Origin: Flectonema sp. DT1601
Taxonomy: Eukaryota; Euglenozoa; Diplonemea; Diplonemida; Diplonemidae
Length of the DNA stretch: 64,000 nucleotides
Assembly: GCA_964019425.1 (NCBI GenBank)
Contig: OZ025856.1
Coordinates: 248,001-312,000 of the forward strand
Reading direction: 5' to 3'
A model generated the notes under the pieces. It saw only the letters and a program-made list of their open reading frames with translations, was not told where the DNA came from and made no database searches. Position 1 is the first letter of the stretch. Each line of letters starts with the position of its first letter. Below, in pieces: positions 20,955 to 34,527 of this stretch. The position numbers and the translations under genes are program-made.

Positions 20955-21608
20955 GACCGCAAGAAAGTTCTATTTTGCAATAACAACAAACAGAAAAGCA
21001 ATTAATATAATCAAAAAAAAGGATGAAAAGAAAAAAATAAAAATCCGTAACGTAATTAGAGAGCCATTAGTATTGACTGCGTTTAAGATCAAGCTACGTT
21101 GAGAGCAATAACGATGGGGCTCAACCCGAGCAATTTTATGAAAAAAAAAAAAAAAAAAAGGGTAAAAACCAATTCAGAAAAGACTTTACATTTTGTTGAT
21201 GGTAGACAGCATTACTGGCACACTAACATGACATAAATAACGAATCTTAATCTGAATAGTTTCTTCTTCGACTTCATCGATGCAAAAAAAAAAAAAAAAA
21301 AAAAAAAAAAACAACAACAACAACAACAACAAGATAGAAAGTATCCGAACAACAGTTCATTGAGAGAATAAAGAAAGAAAAAAAGAAGAAAAAAAACCAC
21401 CACTCTCGACATGAGGAGACCACCTTGTCCCATCATCAGATCGTCAAAATAACCATTCAGATAAAGCCTTTATATTTTGTTGATCGCAGACAGTATTACT
21501 GGCGCACGGGGGAAATAGATAACATGAACATAATAAATAAACGGTTCTTAATTTGAATAGTTTCTTCTCCGATTTCGTCGATGCAAAAAAAAAAAAAAAA
21601 AAAACTAC
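20498..21608. other. Intergenic region with a duplicated 3'-UTR-like segment
   Basis: Contains long A runs (about 20923-20952, 21140-21159, 21283-21310) and the direct repeat described separately. No gene recognised. Confidence 0.6.
21183..21604. repeat. Direct repeat pair, about 120-140 bp
   Basis: Copies at 21183-21302 and 21464-21604 share TTTTGTTGAT, GACAG(C/T)ATTACTGGC, TTTGAATAGTTTCTTCT-like sequence and an end TCGATGCAAAAAA running into an A tract. The right copy sits immediately 3' of the stop codon of the next gene. This suggests duplication of that gene's 3' UTR or a repeat insertion. Confidence 0.75.
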
Positions 21609-23738
21609 TCAGATAGTTTCGTATGCCGATAAATCAATATCATGTGGTAGTGAAATATTACGATAATCTAACGACGCAATAAATTGAGCAGCCTCAACAT
21701 ACTCAGAGATGTCATTATGAATCTGACAAGTAAACCTCGCACAAACCACAGGTACGTTGTCTAGGGGTATCATCGCAAATCTTACAAGAAACCCATTCAA
21801 AGCACAATGAAGTGACAACACAGCCGGTAATGTACAAGATTGATTTCCCCCATTTGGAATTGGAAAGACTGGTAACGCACCAACAGCATCCAACTGAACA
21901 GGACTTGTTCCCCAAATCTTCTTTATTTCCGTAACCACTTGATTTGCGAGTTTGAATGTATACTGTCGTATCGGTCCCAGTCCATTACATATTTTATAAA
22001 TAAATTGAAAAGATTGAATCGAAGCACACCAAGTACTGAAATCTTGTAATCCGGTGTATGAGAATTCTTTTTCAAATGAACAAGTGAAGCTTGTTTTATT
22101 CATCGGACCTCTATCAAAGTATGAAACAGTTAGCGTATTAGTTACAGGTTGCTTCAATGGATGAGCAATAATAATACCCGTACCATGGGGAGTATAAAGC
22201 CAGTGTGATAGTGTTGCAACATACCAATCAGCTCCCTTCCCAGCAATGTTAATGTCTCGATGGCCAACTGCGTGTGTTCCATCAACAAGAGCACTAATAC
22301 CAACATTGTGAAGATATTTTGTCATTTTCTTAATCGATACTTTGATTCCTGTATTATAGCCAACTTCACTTAGCACTGCGATTTTAATGCCGTGTCCCTT
22401 CGGGAGAGATTTACAAAATCTTTTTAGTGCTCCTTGAACACCTTCACCAGTACTTGGTGCAGGGATATTTAATGTGTGGATCTCGTATCCGAAAGTTTTT
22501 GAAAGAGATGATACGCATTTCTGAATACCACTCGATAAGTCTAATGTCAGAGACAGGATTCCATCACCAGGTTGCCAAGGAAGAGATTTGAGAATCGCTG
22601 AGACGCTAAATTCAGCACTCAAAGTAAACTTCAGATCATTTGGATCCACGCCGAGTAATTCAGCTGCGGCCTGTTCGGCCTGTCTTACTCTTATGGGAAG
22701 AGTTTTGAATCTCCATAAGACAGGATCTGCTTGGTTGCACCGATCCCATCGTATTTGAGCTGCTCTTATACATGCAGGGGTGACTGGTATTCCCGCTGAG
22801 TCAATAGCCGATTTCACTTCCAGAAAGTTATAATATTTATTTCTCATGTCCCTTCCAAAAGTTGCCGATTCCCATTCCTCTTTCCAAAACATATTTATTT
22901 CAGGAACTTCAATTGTTCCGAATCTCTGTTGGGTTCCAGTTACAATATTTGAGGCAACCTTTGAACCAGATACCGCTGATTCTAATTTTTGAGTTGCCCG
23001 GCTTAACTTTTTACCCAAAGATCCAACAATCCTGTAACCAGTTTGTTTAATGTTAGATTCAATAGCATTAGTGACGGTATTGCTGTGAACTGCGTCGTAT
23101 AAATACTCCGAAAAAGTATCAACTACGTCTGTCATCGCGTATCTCTTTGCTGCCATATGCCCTCTTCGTTGTTTGTAGCGATTTTTCATCCAATCGTTAG
23201 TTGTTTCAAGTGAGTGATACGTGCCGTCAACGTTACTAAATTGAATTTTTTCTTCGAGTCCATTCTCTTTCTTCCCTTTGCGATGCTGCTCATCACAGAG
23301 AGCATCATCCAACATCTGAAGTAATATTTCATTTTCCGCCTTGGCATCAATGAATGCTTTCTCTCTAACAGGATCAACAAGAGAGAGACTTGACATGTCG
23401 GCTGAAGCGTCAGCAACTGCTGGTTGTACCGGCATCGGTGCAGGAGGATGTCCATGAGCTTGTTGAATTGGATACGCAGGTTGCTGATGATGTTGAGGTT
23501 GCTGATGTTGAGGTTGCTGTGTAGCGTAGGGATTATAATCTACTGGTGGTGGAGCTATAGGTCCACCTGGGTACAGCGGCTGACCTGGATACCCACCTTG
23601 CATCGGCTGACTGCTATAACCTCCCATTGGAGGCTGGCTATAGTCAACAGGAGGGTATCCCACCTGCTGCTGTTGTTGTTGTTGCTGTTGTTGCTGTGGT
23701 GGTTGCGCATACTCCGGTGGGGCTGTCGGATAATACAT
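21609..23738 (-). CDS. Class V aminotransferase-fold protein lacking the PLP lysine, with Gln/Pro-rich N-terminus
   Basis: 709 residues. The first ~105 are low complexity (PPQQQQQQQQQQQ, then PxY-rich repeats). Residues of about 150-290 are charged and helical. From about 300 the sequence follows the class V PLP-dependent fold of the isopenicillin-N epimerase/cysteine desulfurase type, with SALVDGTHAVGHRDI (the Asp that contacts the pyridine nitrogen) and then GADWYVATLSHWLYTPHGTG. Family members have H-K-W-L here, with Lys forming the Schiff base. This protein has S-H-W-L, so residue 512 (codon 22203-22205) is His. It is probably a pseudoenzyme with a scaffold or binding role; P/Q-rich tails often mediate interactions. 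A PLP enzyme using another residue is unlikely. Confidence 0.8.
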   Translation of the reverse strand: MYYPTAPPEYAQPPQQQQQQQQQQQVGYPPVDYSQPPMGGYSSQPMQGGYPGQPLYPGGPIAPPPVDYNPYATQQPQHQQPQHHQQPAYPIQQAHGHPPAPMPVQPAVADASADMSSLSLVDPVREKAFIDAKAENEILLQMLDDALCDEQHRKGKKENGLEEKIQFSNVDGTYHSLETTNDWMKNRYKQRRGHMAAKRYAMTDVVDTFSEYLYDAVHSNTVTNAIESNIKQTGYRIVGSLGKKLSRATQKLESAVSGSKVASNIVTGTQQRFGTIEVPEINMFWKEEWESATFGRDMRNKYYNFLEVKSAIDSAGIPVTPACIRAAQIRWDRCNQADPVLWRFKTLPIRVRQAEQAAAELLGVDPNDLKFTLSAEFSVSAILKSLPWQPGDGILSLTLDLSSGIQKCVSSLSKTFGYEIHTLNIPAPSTGEGVQGALKRFCKSLPKGHGIKIAVLSEVGYNTGIKVSIKKMTKYLHNVGISALVDGTHAVGHRDINIAGKGADWYVATLSHWLYTPHGTGIIIAHPLKQPVTNTLTVSYFDRGPMNKTSFTCSFEKEFSYTGLQDFSTWCASIQSFQFIYKICNGLGPIRQYTFKLANQVVTEIKKIWGTSPVQLDAVGALPVFPIPNGGNQSCTLPAVLSLHCALNGFLVRFAMIPLDNVPVVCARFTCQIHNDISEYVEAAQFIASLDYRNISLPHDIDLSAYETI

Positions 23739-24693
23739 TTGTTTACTTTTACCCGACTGTGTGTTTGAATGAATGCTAACAAATTATAAACACCACCAAC
23801 ACTAACACTCACTCACTTAGACACATACATCTGCCTGTAAAGAGAGAAGAAGTAACCACATTCCGAGAGAGGAACAGAAATCATCAAACACAACGTTAGC
23901 TAGAAATAAATAACTTATTACAGGTAGTATTGATGGGAAGAATTACCATCAAAAAAAAAATATTTAAAAAAAAGAAAATCTGAAATCTGAAAATCTAAAA
24001 CGACGAGATAGACACTACCTCGACGTGGACTGCGATTGGAAAGGACAGGGGAAGGCAGATAAATACGCAGTTTTCCTGGTTACTACATTCACGACAAGTG
24101 CGCAACCGACAAATATAATTGTTGGAGAAATGTGTAATAATCACCAGCTACATACTGGACTGTAGTGATACCCCGACTCACATCTATCTGTGACTATAAG
24201 TAATTGAATTGCAGTATTTTACACCCGAAGTAGTTAATGTACAAAGTGACACTAAATACGTTTTTTTTTTTTTTTTTTTTTTTTTTTTTCCCCCGAAGAA
24301 AACCTCTTTACGAGTGACAATAAAATAAATAAATAAATAAAAAAGGAAAACTATCTATAACAACAACGAATTAAGGGTTTGGGATGAGGAAAATAATTGC
24401 ACATGTTTCGGGGGGGTGAGAAGTACAAAAAAACAGAATGGAGGGAAAATCTATCAGGGAAAAAATGAGACTAAAAATCACTATAGAGATTAGCTTAGCA
24501 TTTAATATCATCACGCAGGAGATATAAAAAGACTTCTTAGGAGTGGGTATCAACACGTAAAAAAAAAAACTAATGAGGTGACTCGGAATCTAAAAAGCGT
24601 GATAAAGAAAAAGGAGAGAGAGAGAGAGAAAAAACGAGCAGTAAACAATTGTAGACACTCGCAGTGTAATAATAAGTTCCCCTAGTCGATTGT
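23739..24693. other. Intergenic region
   Basis: A T run at about 24260-24289 and other A/T tracts, plus an (AG)n stretch near 24611-24628. Probable acceptor and UTR sequence only; no gene recognised. Confidence 0.6.
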
Positions 24694-27600
24694 TCATTCG
24701 AAATCACGCACCAACTCGAGAGCTTTTTTAGTTGTTATGGAACCTCCTCTTCTGATAGACCCAGCTGGTGATACTCCTCGCAATCCTAAGCGTCTTTCAG
24801 GAGATAGTTTTGGAGTCCAATGAACTGAAGGCGATGGTGTCACAGGTCTAATTCTTGTTATGTCTTTAATAGTAAAAGAATTCCCTCTTGCTAAGGGTGC
24901 TCCAGTAACTCCGGTCAATGCCCTCCCCAATCTTAAAGAACTCGGTGGTAATAGTTGTCTAATAGGTGAAATATGTGCTGGTGTTGATGGAATCGGTAAA
25001 TCAGCTCCAACAACATGACCAGCCTCAGGTACACCATCGTTACTGAGATCCAGACTTCTCCAAGCTACTGGGACTGAATTGTTAACTGGTGAGCTTGGTC
25101 TTGGAATGCTAACAGCACGGCCTGGTGGTGTTGTTTTTATTTTGTTATGTTTTTTTTTTTCACATTCAACATATAAACTTCTCAAACACAATAATAACAT
25201 ACGAAGTGGTGATTCGGTTACGAGGTTTGGATCTCTCGCTGCTGCTGACCTTGGTGATCCCGGCATCGTACCTAACAATTTAGGTACCTGACTTGATAAT
25301 CCAGTGAGGTCCGCAGAAGATGATTGAATACAGTGTTGTAATTTACGAAGCTGAGCACATTGTTCTCTAAAATTACTTCTCGCTTCCTCAACTTCTGTCA
25401 TAAGTCGTTGGATTACAGTGAGGAGGAGTTGGAACTGTTTTTTTTTTTTTTTTTTTTTTTAAATTTGTTATTTGTGAATATAACAACCCCCCAACTAATC
25501 AACCCTACTAAAAGGTGAATAATAATAACATACGGCTGACGCAGGGTCATCAGACTGCGTGGAGAAATCTGCAACAGCAACGACGTCCTGGAGACGGCGG
25601 AGAGCTGCTCCAGATGCTTCGTCTACTTGATCGAGATCTGCCTGAAGAATCTTATTCTGAGCGCGAGCATCTTCAAGTAACCTTTGAAGCTGAGCACGTT
25701 CGCTGTTGAAACGCTCATCTGCTTGAGTCTCAGCGTCTTGAGCTGCTTCCAAACGTGACTTCATGTCTTCAAGTTCTGCTTCAAGTATGCAGCATTTTTC
25801 TTCGAATCTACGAGCTCTGTTTTCCTCTGACTCTAGAGTACGTTGTAAGGCGTCTAGTCTTTCCAGAAGCATCTCAATTTCTGATTGGAGTGCTGCTTGT
25901 CCCTTGCGAGCCTGATCCCTATCTCTTCTGATGGCTTCAATGTCGAGTTGGAGATGTTGAACCTCCTGTTGAAATTCTTTAATCTCGCGATCTTTTTGAA
26001 GCTTTTCCGCCTGGAGTTTGCGGATTATCTCTTCGGCTCTCTCAAGATCTGCTTCCGCTCGACTTTTTGCTTCTTGAAGTTCCTTTATAGTTTGAGATGA
26101 TGCATCGAGTTCTACGTGTGCTTGCTTTAATTGAAGTTGGATGGCTCTGTATTTTGTCTCAGCATCCTTGAGGAGTTGCTTGTGGTCGATATTTTCCTGA
26201 TTAGCGGCATCGCGTTCTTTGCGAGTGCGAGATAGCTCAGATCCAATTCTGTCTAATTCACTTCTGGCATCACGAGCATCATCAGCTCGTAGACGCTCTA
26301 GTCTTTGAAGGTCAGCCATGAGATCGTTAATTTCACTCTTTAGTTGACGTTCTCTGTCGTTAGTCTGGTCAAGGAGACTCTTCAACTCAGCAATAGCGTC
26401 GTTTGAATACTTCAAATCAACGAGTGCTGCCGCGAGCTCAGCCTCTTTCTTTGCCAAGTCCCTTCGGATTGCGTCGTTCTCGAGATCGAATTCTGTTACA
26501 GCCTGACGATGACGTGCCTGAGCAGCTTCCAATTCCCTCGCAAGCTGTCTTTCCCTTTCTTGAGAAAGGTCAAGTGCTGCCTTATTATCGTTGAGTGCTG
26601 CGTTGAGACGTTCTATTTCGTGTTCAAGTTCTTGAATCTTGTCCATCTTCTTTGAGTTGTCTCTCTTTAGGTCAGCTATTTCAGTTTCTAGATCAGTGAT
26701 TCTCTGTTTTTGTTGAGCGTTGTTTTCGAGTAACTGTTGCCTGTCGTGTTCCCAACCAGACTTTTCGAGTTGCAATTCGTCTCTTTCAGCAAAAGCCTTT
26801 CGAAGTCCATTACGTAGCTCATCTCGGTCAGTTCGAATAGCAGCGGCGTCCGCTTCAGCTCTCGCAAGCGCTTCCTTCAAGTCTGAGGATTCATCTAACG
26901 CTGCTTGTGCTGTTGCCCTCGCCAGTTCGGTATCTGCACGGGCCGCTCGTAAATCTTCGACCCCTTTCTCAAGCTCATCGCGTAGAGTTCCTATTCTCTG
27001 CTGAGCAGCACCCAGTTCATGTCTCAGGCTCTCTGTTTCTCTTTGTGATCTCAGTAGAGCTGCCTCTGCTTGCGTTAGATCATGTTCTGCTCTGCGGAGT
27101 TTATCATTTGCTGTCGCTAGTGCTGCTTCACATGTTGCGAGTTGCTCCTGCAGTCTGTTGCGTTCCTGACGAGCTCCTTCAGCTTCCTCCTCAAGACTGG
27201 CAAGACGGGGCTTCAGTCGAGCGAGTTCAGAATTTAGACGATCACGGTCACTGTTGATAACTGCGCGGTCTGCTTCTACTGATGCGAGTTCTTCAGAGAG
27301 TCCCTTACAACGAGCTTGTTGACCAGCTAGTTCTGCTTGGATAGCAGCGCGTTCTCTTTGAAGAGCTTCTAGTTCTCCTTGAAGCTGGCGATTCTTTTCA
27401 TCAGCAAGTTCGAGTTCGTCTCTCAGTCTCTGCATGTCATCAGATAATCTTTGGATTCTCTCTTTATTATTCTGAGAGTCACGTTGAGCATTATCGAGTT
27501 CCGCTGTTAGTTTACGTTCTCTGGATGCGGCATCCTCGAGCTTTTCTTTTAAAGGTTTTATTTCAGCCAGGAGCTGATCAACCTTTCTTTGAAGAGCATC

Positions 27601-30600
27601 ACGTTCATGCATTGCGGCTTCGAGGTCGTGGCGAGCCTTCCACTTCTTTACTTTTTGCTGTTCTTTTTCGTTGCGTTCACGCTCAACCTCAGCTTTTGCT
27701 GCGTGCAGCTCATTCTCGCGGGAGGCTAGTCTGTCTTGCAGACGCGTTATTTCATCATCGAGTTCCTTAACACGTTCTTCCATGGCTTGTGCAGTTGCCT
27801 TCGCCTCTTCTAAATTGCTGGCCATTTCTCTTAGTGCTGATGCGTGTTTTTGCTGATCAAGTGCTCGGAGGTGTCGTTGTTCTGCAGCATCGCGCTCGCC
27901 AGCGTCGGCTCTATCTGTTTCGGCTTGGATACGAGCTTGTAGGTTAGCTACCTGTCCTTTTAGAAGAGCGAGGGCTGCTTCTGCTTCTGCGAGCTTGCGT
28001 TGTGCTGCTAACTTATCAGTTTCTAATTCCTCCATCTTGAGACGAAGTTGAGCATTCTCATCACGAAGAGCAGCTTCAAGTCCGCGAAGTTTGTCGATCG
28101 TTTCCTGAAGAGCAGCACGTTCACGGCCGTGCTTGTCGCGATCGTCTTCAAGTTCTGCATTGGCGTGTTTTAATCCATCGAATTCTTCTTGAAGAGCTGC
28201 TTTATCAGCTTTAACACGTGCAAACATATCCTGAAGACCATTATGTTCTCTTCTTAGACGATCTAATTCTCTTCGTTGTTCATCAGTTAGGTTTGTTAAC
28301 TTCTCTACTTCGTCTTCTAAGTCGGACTTCTCTTTCGTAACTTTATCGAGCTTTTCTTGTAATCCATTCTTATCCCAGGTTAACTTTTCTAGTTGGAGTT
28401 CAGCTTGCTGGTAGTCATTCTTGAGTCTGTCAAACTTCTCTGACAGAGCGTCGTGTTCCTTACCGAGGCGTTCAAATTTCTCCTGCAGAGCTGCCTTGTC
28501 CTTTACAACTTTTTCGAACTCTTCTTTTAATGCGTCAAGCTCTTTCTTTGTACGGTCGAGTTGTTCTTGAGCGAAATTCTTCTCCTTTTGAAGTCTCTCA
28601 GCCTTGTCTTTGAGATCACTTATGTCTGCGAGTGCCTTTTCAAGTTTGTCTTCTGCTTCAGCAAGTTTATCCCTCGTTCTCTCTAACTCATCCTTAGTGA
28701 GGCCGAGTTCTCTGGCTGACTTATCTTGTTTTTGTTGCAGGTCAGATTTCTCTTTTCGGAGGGCTTCTACTTCTTCCTCGAGTTCAGCGATGCGAGCACG
28801 AAGTTTCTCTAATTCGGATTGAAGCTGTTGACGTTCTTTACAACATTTGTCTAACTTCTCTTTGAGTTGAGTGAGTTCTGCATTCGAACGTTCCAGAGCA
28901 TCCTCGAGCTCGGCACGAGATTCTTCAGACTCTTTTAGACGGGCTTCGAACTGGTCGCGTTCTTTGAGTGCCTTAGCAAGCCTTTCCTGAAGAGATGTAT
29001 TCTCATTCTTCGCATTTTGTAGATCCTGTTCTAGCCATTCTTTTTCTAATCGAAGTTTATCAACTTCTTCCTGTAAGAGTGACTTAGCTCTGGCTAACTT
29101 CTCAAACTTGTCTTGTAGAGCGTTCTTGTCAGCTTCGAGTTTAGCATTAGCTATTTCCGCTTCTTTGAGATCGTTGCGTAACTTTTCCCAATTCTCTTGC
29201 ATGACAGCATGGTCTCGTTCTAGTTTTTGAAGCTTCTCCTGAAGCGCTGATTTATCGGATTCGGCAGCTGCAAGTTCTCCCTGAACTTCTTCCTTTTCTT
29301 TTTTGAGACGATCGAGGAGTTCTTTGAGGCCGTCCATTTCTCTTTTTAATTTGTCGTTTTCAGTCTCAAGATTTTGTTTATCCCATTGGAGTTTACTGTT
29401 TTGGTCCTGAAGAGCTAACGATTCTTCTCTTGCGCGGTCAAGCTGATCTTGAAGACTGTCATTGTCTCGCGAGAGTTTTTCAAACTTTTCAAGCAACCGA
29501 TCGTAGTCGCGTTCCTTCTGAGCCATGGCAGCCATCAGTTTGTCGTGATCAGCTTTAAGGGCAGCTAATGCCGCTTGAAGTGCTGCTTTGTCTTTTTTAA
29601 GCTTTTCAAGTTCTTCTTTGGTGTTGCCGTGAGAACGTTGCAGTTTTTCGAATTCTTCCTGGATTGCATTTTTTTCCTTTCGGAGTCTCTCGAACTCTTC
29701 AGCTAAATTGTCGTGAGAATTCTTGAGATTCTTATGCTCTCCTAGTAGTGCTTCGTGAGCTGCTTTTAGTTTTTCAAAGTCTTCTCTTAAAGCTGCGGAA
29801 GCTTTTTTTTCATCCTCAAGTTCTTTGTCAACTCCTGCCTTTGCGTCTCTTAATTTTTCAAAATCGATTCGCATGGCGTTAAATTTATCCTTCCAATGTT
29901 CAGCATCAGCTTTGAGCTCTTCTATTTGCTTAGCGCTTTCAGCTTTGTGTTTGTTATTTTCTTCCTTTAAGGCTCTTATTTCAGCTTCCAGGTTGGATCG
30001 TTCCTTGTCCCAGTTTGCTTTTTGTTTTCTCCATTCTGCTTCAGCATCTTCCAGTTCTTTAATGCGACGTTTTGCTTCTTCGAGGAGATTTTTTAGAAGA
30101 TCGCGTTCTTTTAGTAGGGTGTCATGTTCTTCTCTGAGGGATGCGAGTTCGTCTTCGAGGTCTCTGATGCGTCCTTGCAGTGCTTCGAGTTGCTTGAGTA
30201 AAGCGTCTCTTTCGTTTTCAAGTTCTTCAACTACCTTGTCCAGTCCGTCAGCGTTGTTTACTCTGTCCTCAAGTTTTTGTTTTTGTTTTGTCATCTCTTC
30301 CAATTCTCTTGTGAGAGATTCAATTTGTTTTATTTTAGAATCAATATCAGCGTGTAGTTTTCGTTTATCGAGGTCGGACTGTTGGAGTTGCCTTTTGAGA
30401 CCACCCATTTGCATAAATGCTTCATTCTTCTCTACTTCTAATTTCATCTTTTCCGACTCCAGTTGGTCAGCCTTTCGCTTTTCAGCAGTTGCACCTGCAG
30501 CTTGAAATTTTGTAGCAGCTGCAACCTTAGACCAGGCGCTTGATGCTCCAAACTTTCCCGGAGTCTTTGGTTGTTCTCCTGAACCACCTTGTAGGACAGT

Positions 30601-31590
30601 ACTGAGACCTGCGCCAGTGCCAGCAGCTTTTGTTGCGTTGGCGTTTTCCATTTCTGCGAGTACCTCACTGGGTGTTTCCGGTAGGTTTGTAGAATCTACT
30701 GACTTCTTTAAATGAGACATACACTTTCCCAGATCAGACAGATATGGAGCTGACGTCGCGGAGTTGTTAGGATGAGAAGGTATGAATCCCAACACCGTGT
30801 GTTTAGCTAAAGCTCTGGATAAGATCTTCGCACATTCATCAACATCAGTCGTAAGACCAGATGGCCACTTTTCCAATGCAGCAGCGAGACTCGGTGTGTG
30901 TTTTTCACTAACAGAAATCATAGTTACGTTCATAGTACGCTCACCTTTTATTTTAATGTCGACGATGAATGTTAAGTCTTGTTGTTTCATGACGTCTTCG
31001 TTCTTAGCGAAAGATTTGTTCATCATCCAGGCTAGGTCTCTATATTTTTTTACATAAACATATTGTGATCCCATAAAATCTTGATCACCCCACCTACTAG
31101 CAACAGGAACAGATGGTAAATCTTTCAACATATCGATTGGCTTGCTATCACCGTCGAGACAGCAGAAGGCGCATTTTAGACCGTTGCGGTCTTCTTCTTC
31201 GTTTGGTGGTTTTTCTTCAGTTGCGAGACCCTCAAGTGCTTTGACAACTCGGGGAACTAAACCAGATGTGTGAAGTAGTTTTATATCCTCAACCATGGGA
31301 ATAGTTCCAAAAAGAACATAAAAAGGATTTGGGTCAATTGATGCACCCCTCGCTCCCGCATGAACAATAGCCCCAGGGACACCTTTGGCAGCTGCTCCAA
31401 TCACCCTTGATTGTGACATAAAGAAGTCTTCTGTACTCGGATTCCCAACTAATGTATTTTGAACGTTGACTTTTCCACCATCGTACATAACAATATCCTT
31501 TCCATCTTCTTTAGCTAATGTCATTCCTGCGCATCCTTGACTGCTGGAGCTTCCCCCCACCAAGCGGAGGGTTATCTGTGCTTTCTTCAT
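24694..31590 (-). CDS. Giant coiled-coil protein with degenerate kinesin-like head, two exons, 2265 residues
   Basis: The coding sequence is complement(join(24694..25434, 25534..31590)). Residues 1 to about 330 resemble a kinesin motor that has lost its P-loop: GVPGAIVHAGARGA replaces the usual GxNGTIFAYGQTGSGKT, and then come SGLVPRVVKALEGL and YRDLAWMMNKSFAKNEDV. The order of segments is kept but the ATP-binding and switch motifs are not. About 1650 residues of nearly uninterrupted coiled coil follow, with units like LQEKFEKLxKDKAALQ. The second exon continues in phase (FQLLLTVIQRLMTEVEEAR) and ends in a Ser/Pro-rich basic tail (PVTPSPSVHWTPKLSPERR). It is probably a structural cytoskeletal or flagellar fibre protein. 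Beta-tubulin and a shorter paralogue of the head lie upstream. Confidence 0.8.
25435..25533 (-). other. Cis-intron joining the coiled-coil rod to its Ser-Pro tail
   Basis: 99 nt, phase 0, beginning GTATGTTATT and ending with about 22 A followed by CAG. Without splicing the rod would stop at 25495, after DDPASA plus 12 unrelated residues. The exon after the acceptor is open and helical in the same frame for 11 codons before its first Met. The sequence could instead be read as two separate genes with a spliced-leader acceptor here. Confidence 0.7.
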
Positions 31591-31901
31591 ATCGTTAAAA
31601 CACCCCCTTCGTAAGGGATGATGTAGCTGAAAAGGATAATAATAAGTAAAGCGGTGGTAGTTTGTTTATGAGTTCATTCAAAAGAAAAGGAAAATAAAAA
31701 GAAAACAACCCAAAAATAAAAATAAAAATAAAAAAGAAAAAAAATAATGAAAAGTCACTTGAGTGAATATCAACTCTGGTGCTTTCTTACAAAAAGAAAA
31801 TGTAAAAGAAAACAAGTGCTAACAAAGAAAAAAATAAATAAAAGTTTACATTCTATATCAGTGCTACTTGTCAAGGGAGGGAGATACATAAAACGAAGAG
31901 T

Positions 31902-33322
<1,421 letters not shown>

Positions 33323-33450
33323 TTTTTAAAAGATGACTATTTGTTAACTGTTTGAGAGAATTGAAGTAAAAAGGTTTACCAAATCAAAATATTAAAATAA
33401 AAAAAACGAAGGAAAGTTATAAAAACACATTGTCCTACTAAGATAATATT

Positions 33451-34527
33451 GGTTAGTTACATAATCCAACGTTAACTGTATATTATGAGTGCTCTAGGAG
33501 GGTAACTCACAGTAACAGAGGACCCAATCCGAAGACTCAGTATGGATTGCTGAATTAGCTTTCTTCTATTTATTTACTTATTTTTCATTGCTGGGAAAGG
33601 GAAAATAACGCTAAATAAATATTTCCTATACTCGCTCATATTTGAGCATTTTTTTTTTTTTTTTTTTTTTTTTCATCGAATTGTGTAGACCTTAACAAAG
33701 TGAAGTTTCAACGCTGAACATAAAGCAGGCGAATAAGATGGGCATTCTTAGATCACAAGATAGCCAACTTGAACTAAGAATTTCCAATTATCAAAGAAGC
33801 TGAGTGGGGTGATAGTAGTCACTTTGTCTTACAGTAGTTGATTGAGAACAACTGTTTTGCTTTATTTTTTTTTTTTGTCGCAAGAAAGAAAAAAGAGGAA
33901 AAACCCTCACCTTAGCAGCTAGCTGAGATCATAGGAATTACAAAAAAAATACACTACTTTTTTTTTTTTTTTTTTTTGACATGACTCAGGCTGGATAAAT
34001 TAACCGAGGTCTCACTTATCCACTCAGAGAGGGGAAAATGAATTCAACCAAAAAAAGTAAAGGACAACAACAACAAAAAAAAAAAAAATTAATTTAAATT
34101 GGATGAATTTGCAACAGACAGAATAGTTTAAAAACGGTGGGTGGTATATTGACGATGTAGAAAACAGCAGGAGATTACATTAAAATTATTTGATCACATT
34201 TATAAAGACATAAATACACACATTGTATCAAAAGGTTAGCTAATGTAAACAATTAGTAATTTATGATACATGTTGACTAAAAGTAATGTTAGTGTAGGTG
34301 AGAAAGGGGCATGTTGATACTTTTTTTTTTTTGTTTTTTGAAGGGGGGGGAGACGATGCTTTTAAAAAAAAAAAAAAAAAAAAAAAAAGTCCAGTATTAT
34401 CAGCCAATCAAAAAAAAAAAAACCAAAAGCAATAATTTGTTAGTCATATAATCCAACGTTAACTGTATATTATGAGTGCTCTAGGAGGGTAACTCACAGT
34501 AACAGAGGACCTAATCCGCAGACTCGG
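33451..34527. repeat. R2-type direct repeat pair about 1 kb apart
   Basis: Copies at 33451-33541 and 34440-34527 are nearly identical over about 88 bp (TAATCCAACGTTAACTGTAT, GAGTGCTCTAGGAGGGTAAC, CACAGTAACAGAGGAC). They bracket a stretch containing an R1 fragment. This could be the two ends of one insertion or a segmental duplication. Confidence 0.8.
34188..34303 (+). repeat. Dispersed repeat R1, left-part copy
   Basis: Nearly identical over about 110 bp to 43428-43540 (TTTATAAAGACATAAATACA, AAAGTAATGTTAGTGTAGGT). It stops there and is followed by the TTGATAC-T-run motif. Confidence 0.85.

Noticed and set aside
23424-23768. 114-codon plus-strand ORF opposite the Gln/Pro-rich region
   Set aside because: Shadow of the CAG/CCN-rich minus-strand coding sequence.
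29825-30505. 226-codon plus-strand ORF inside the coiled-coil gene
   Set aside because: Ser/Phe/Leu-rich shadow of the minus-strand coiled coil; no independent support.
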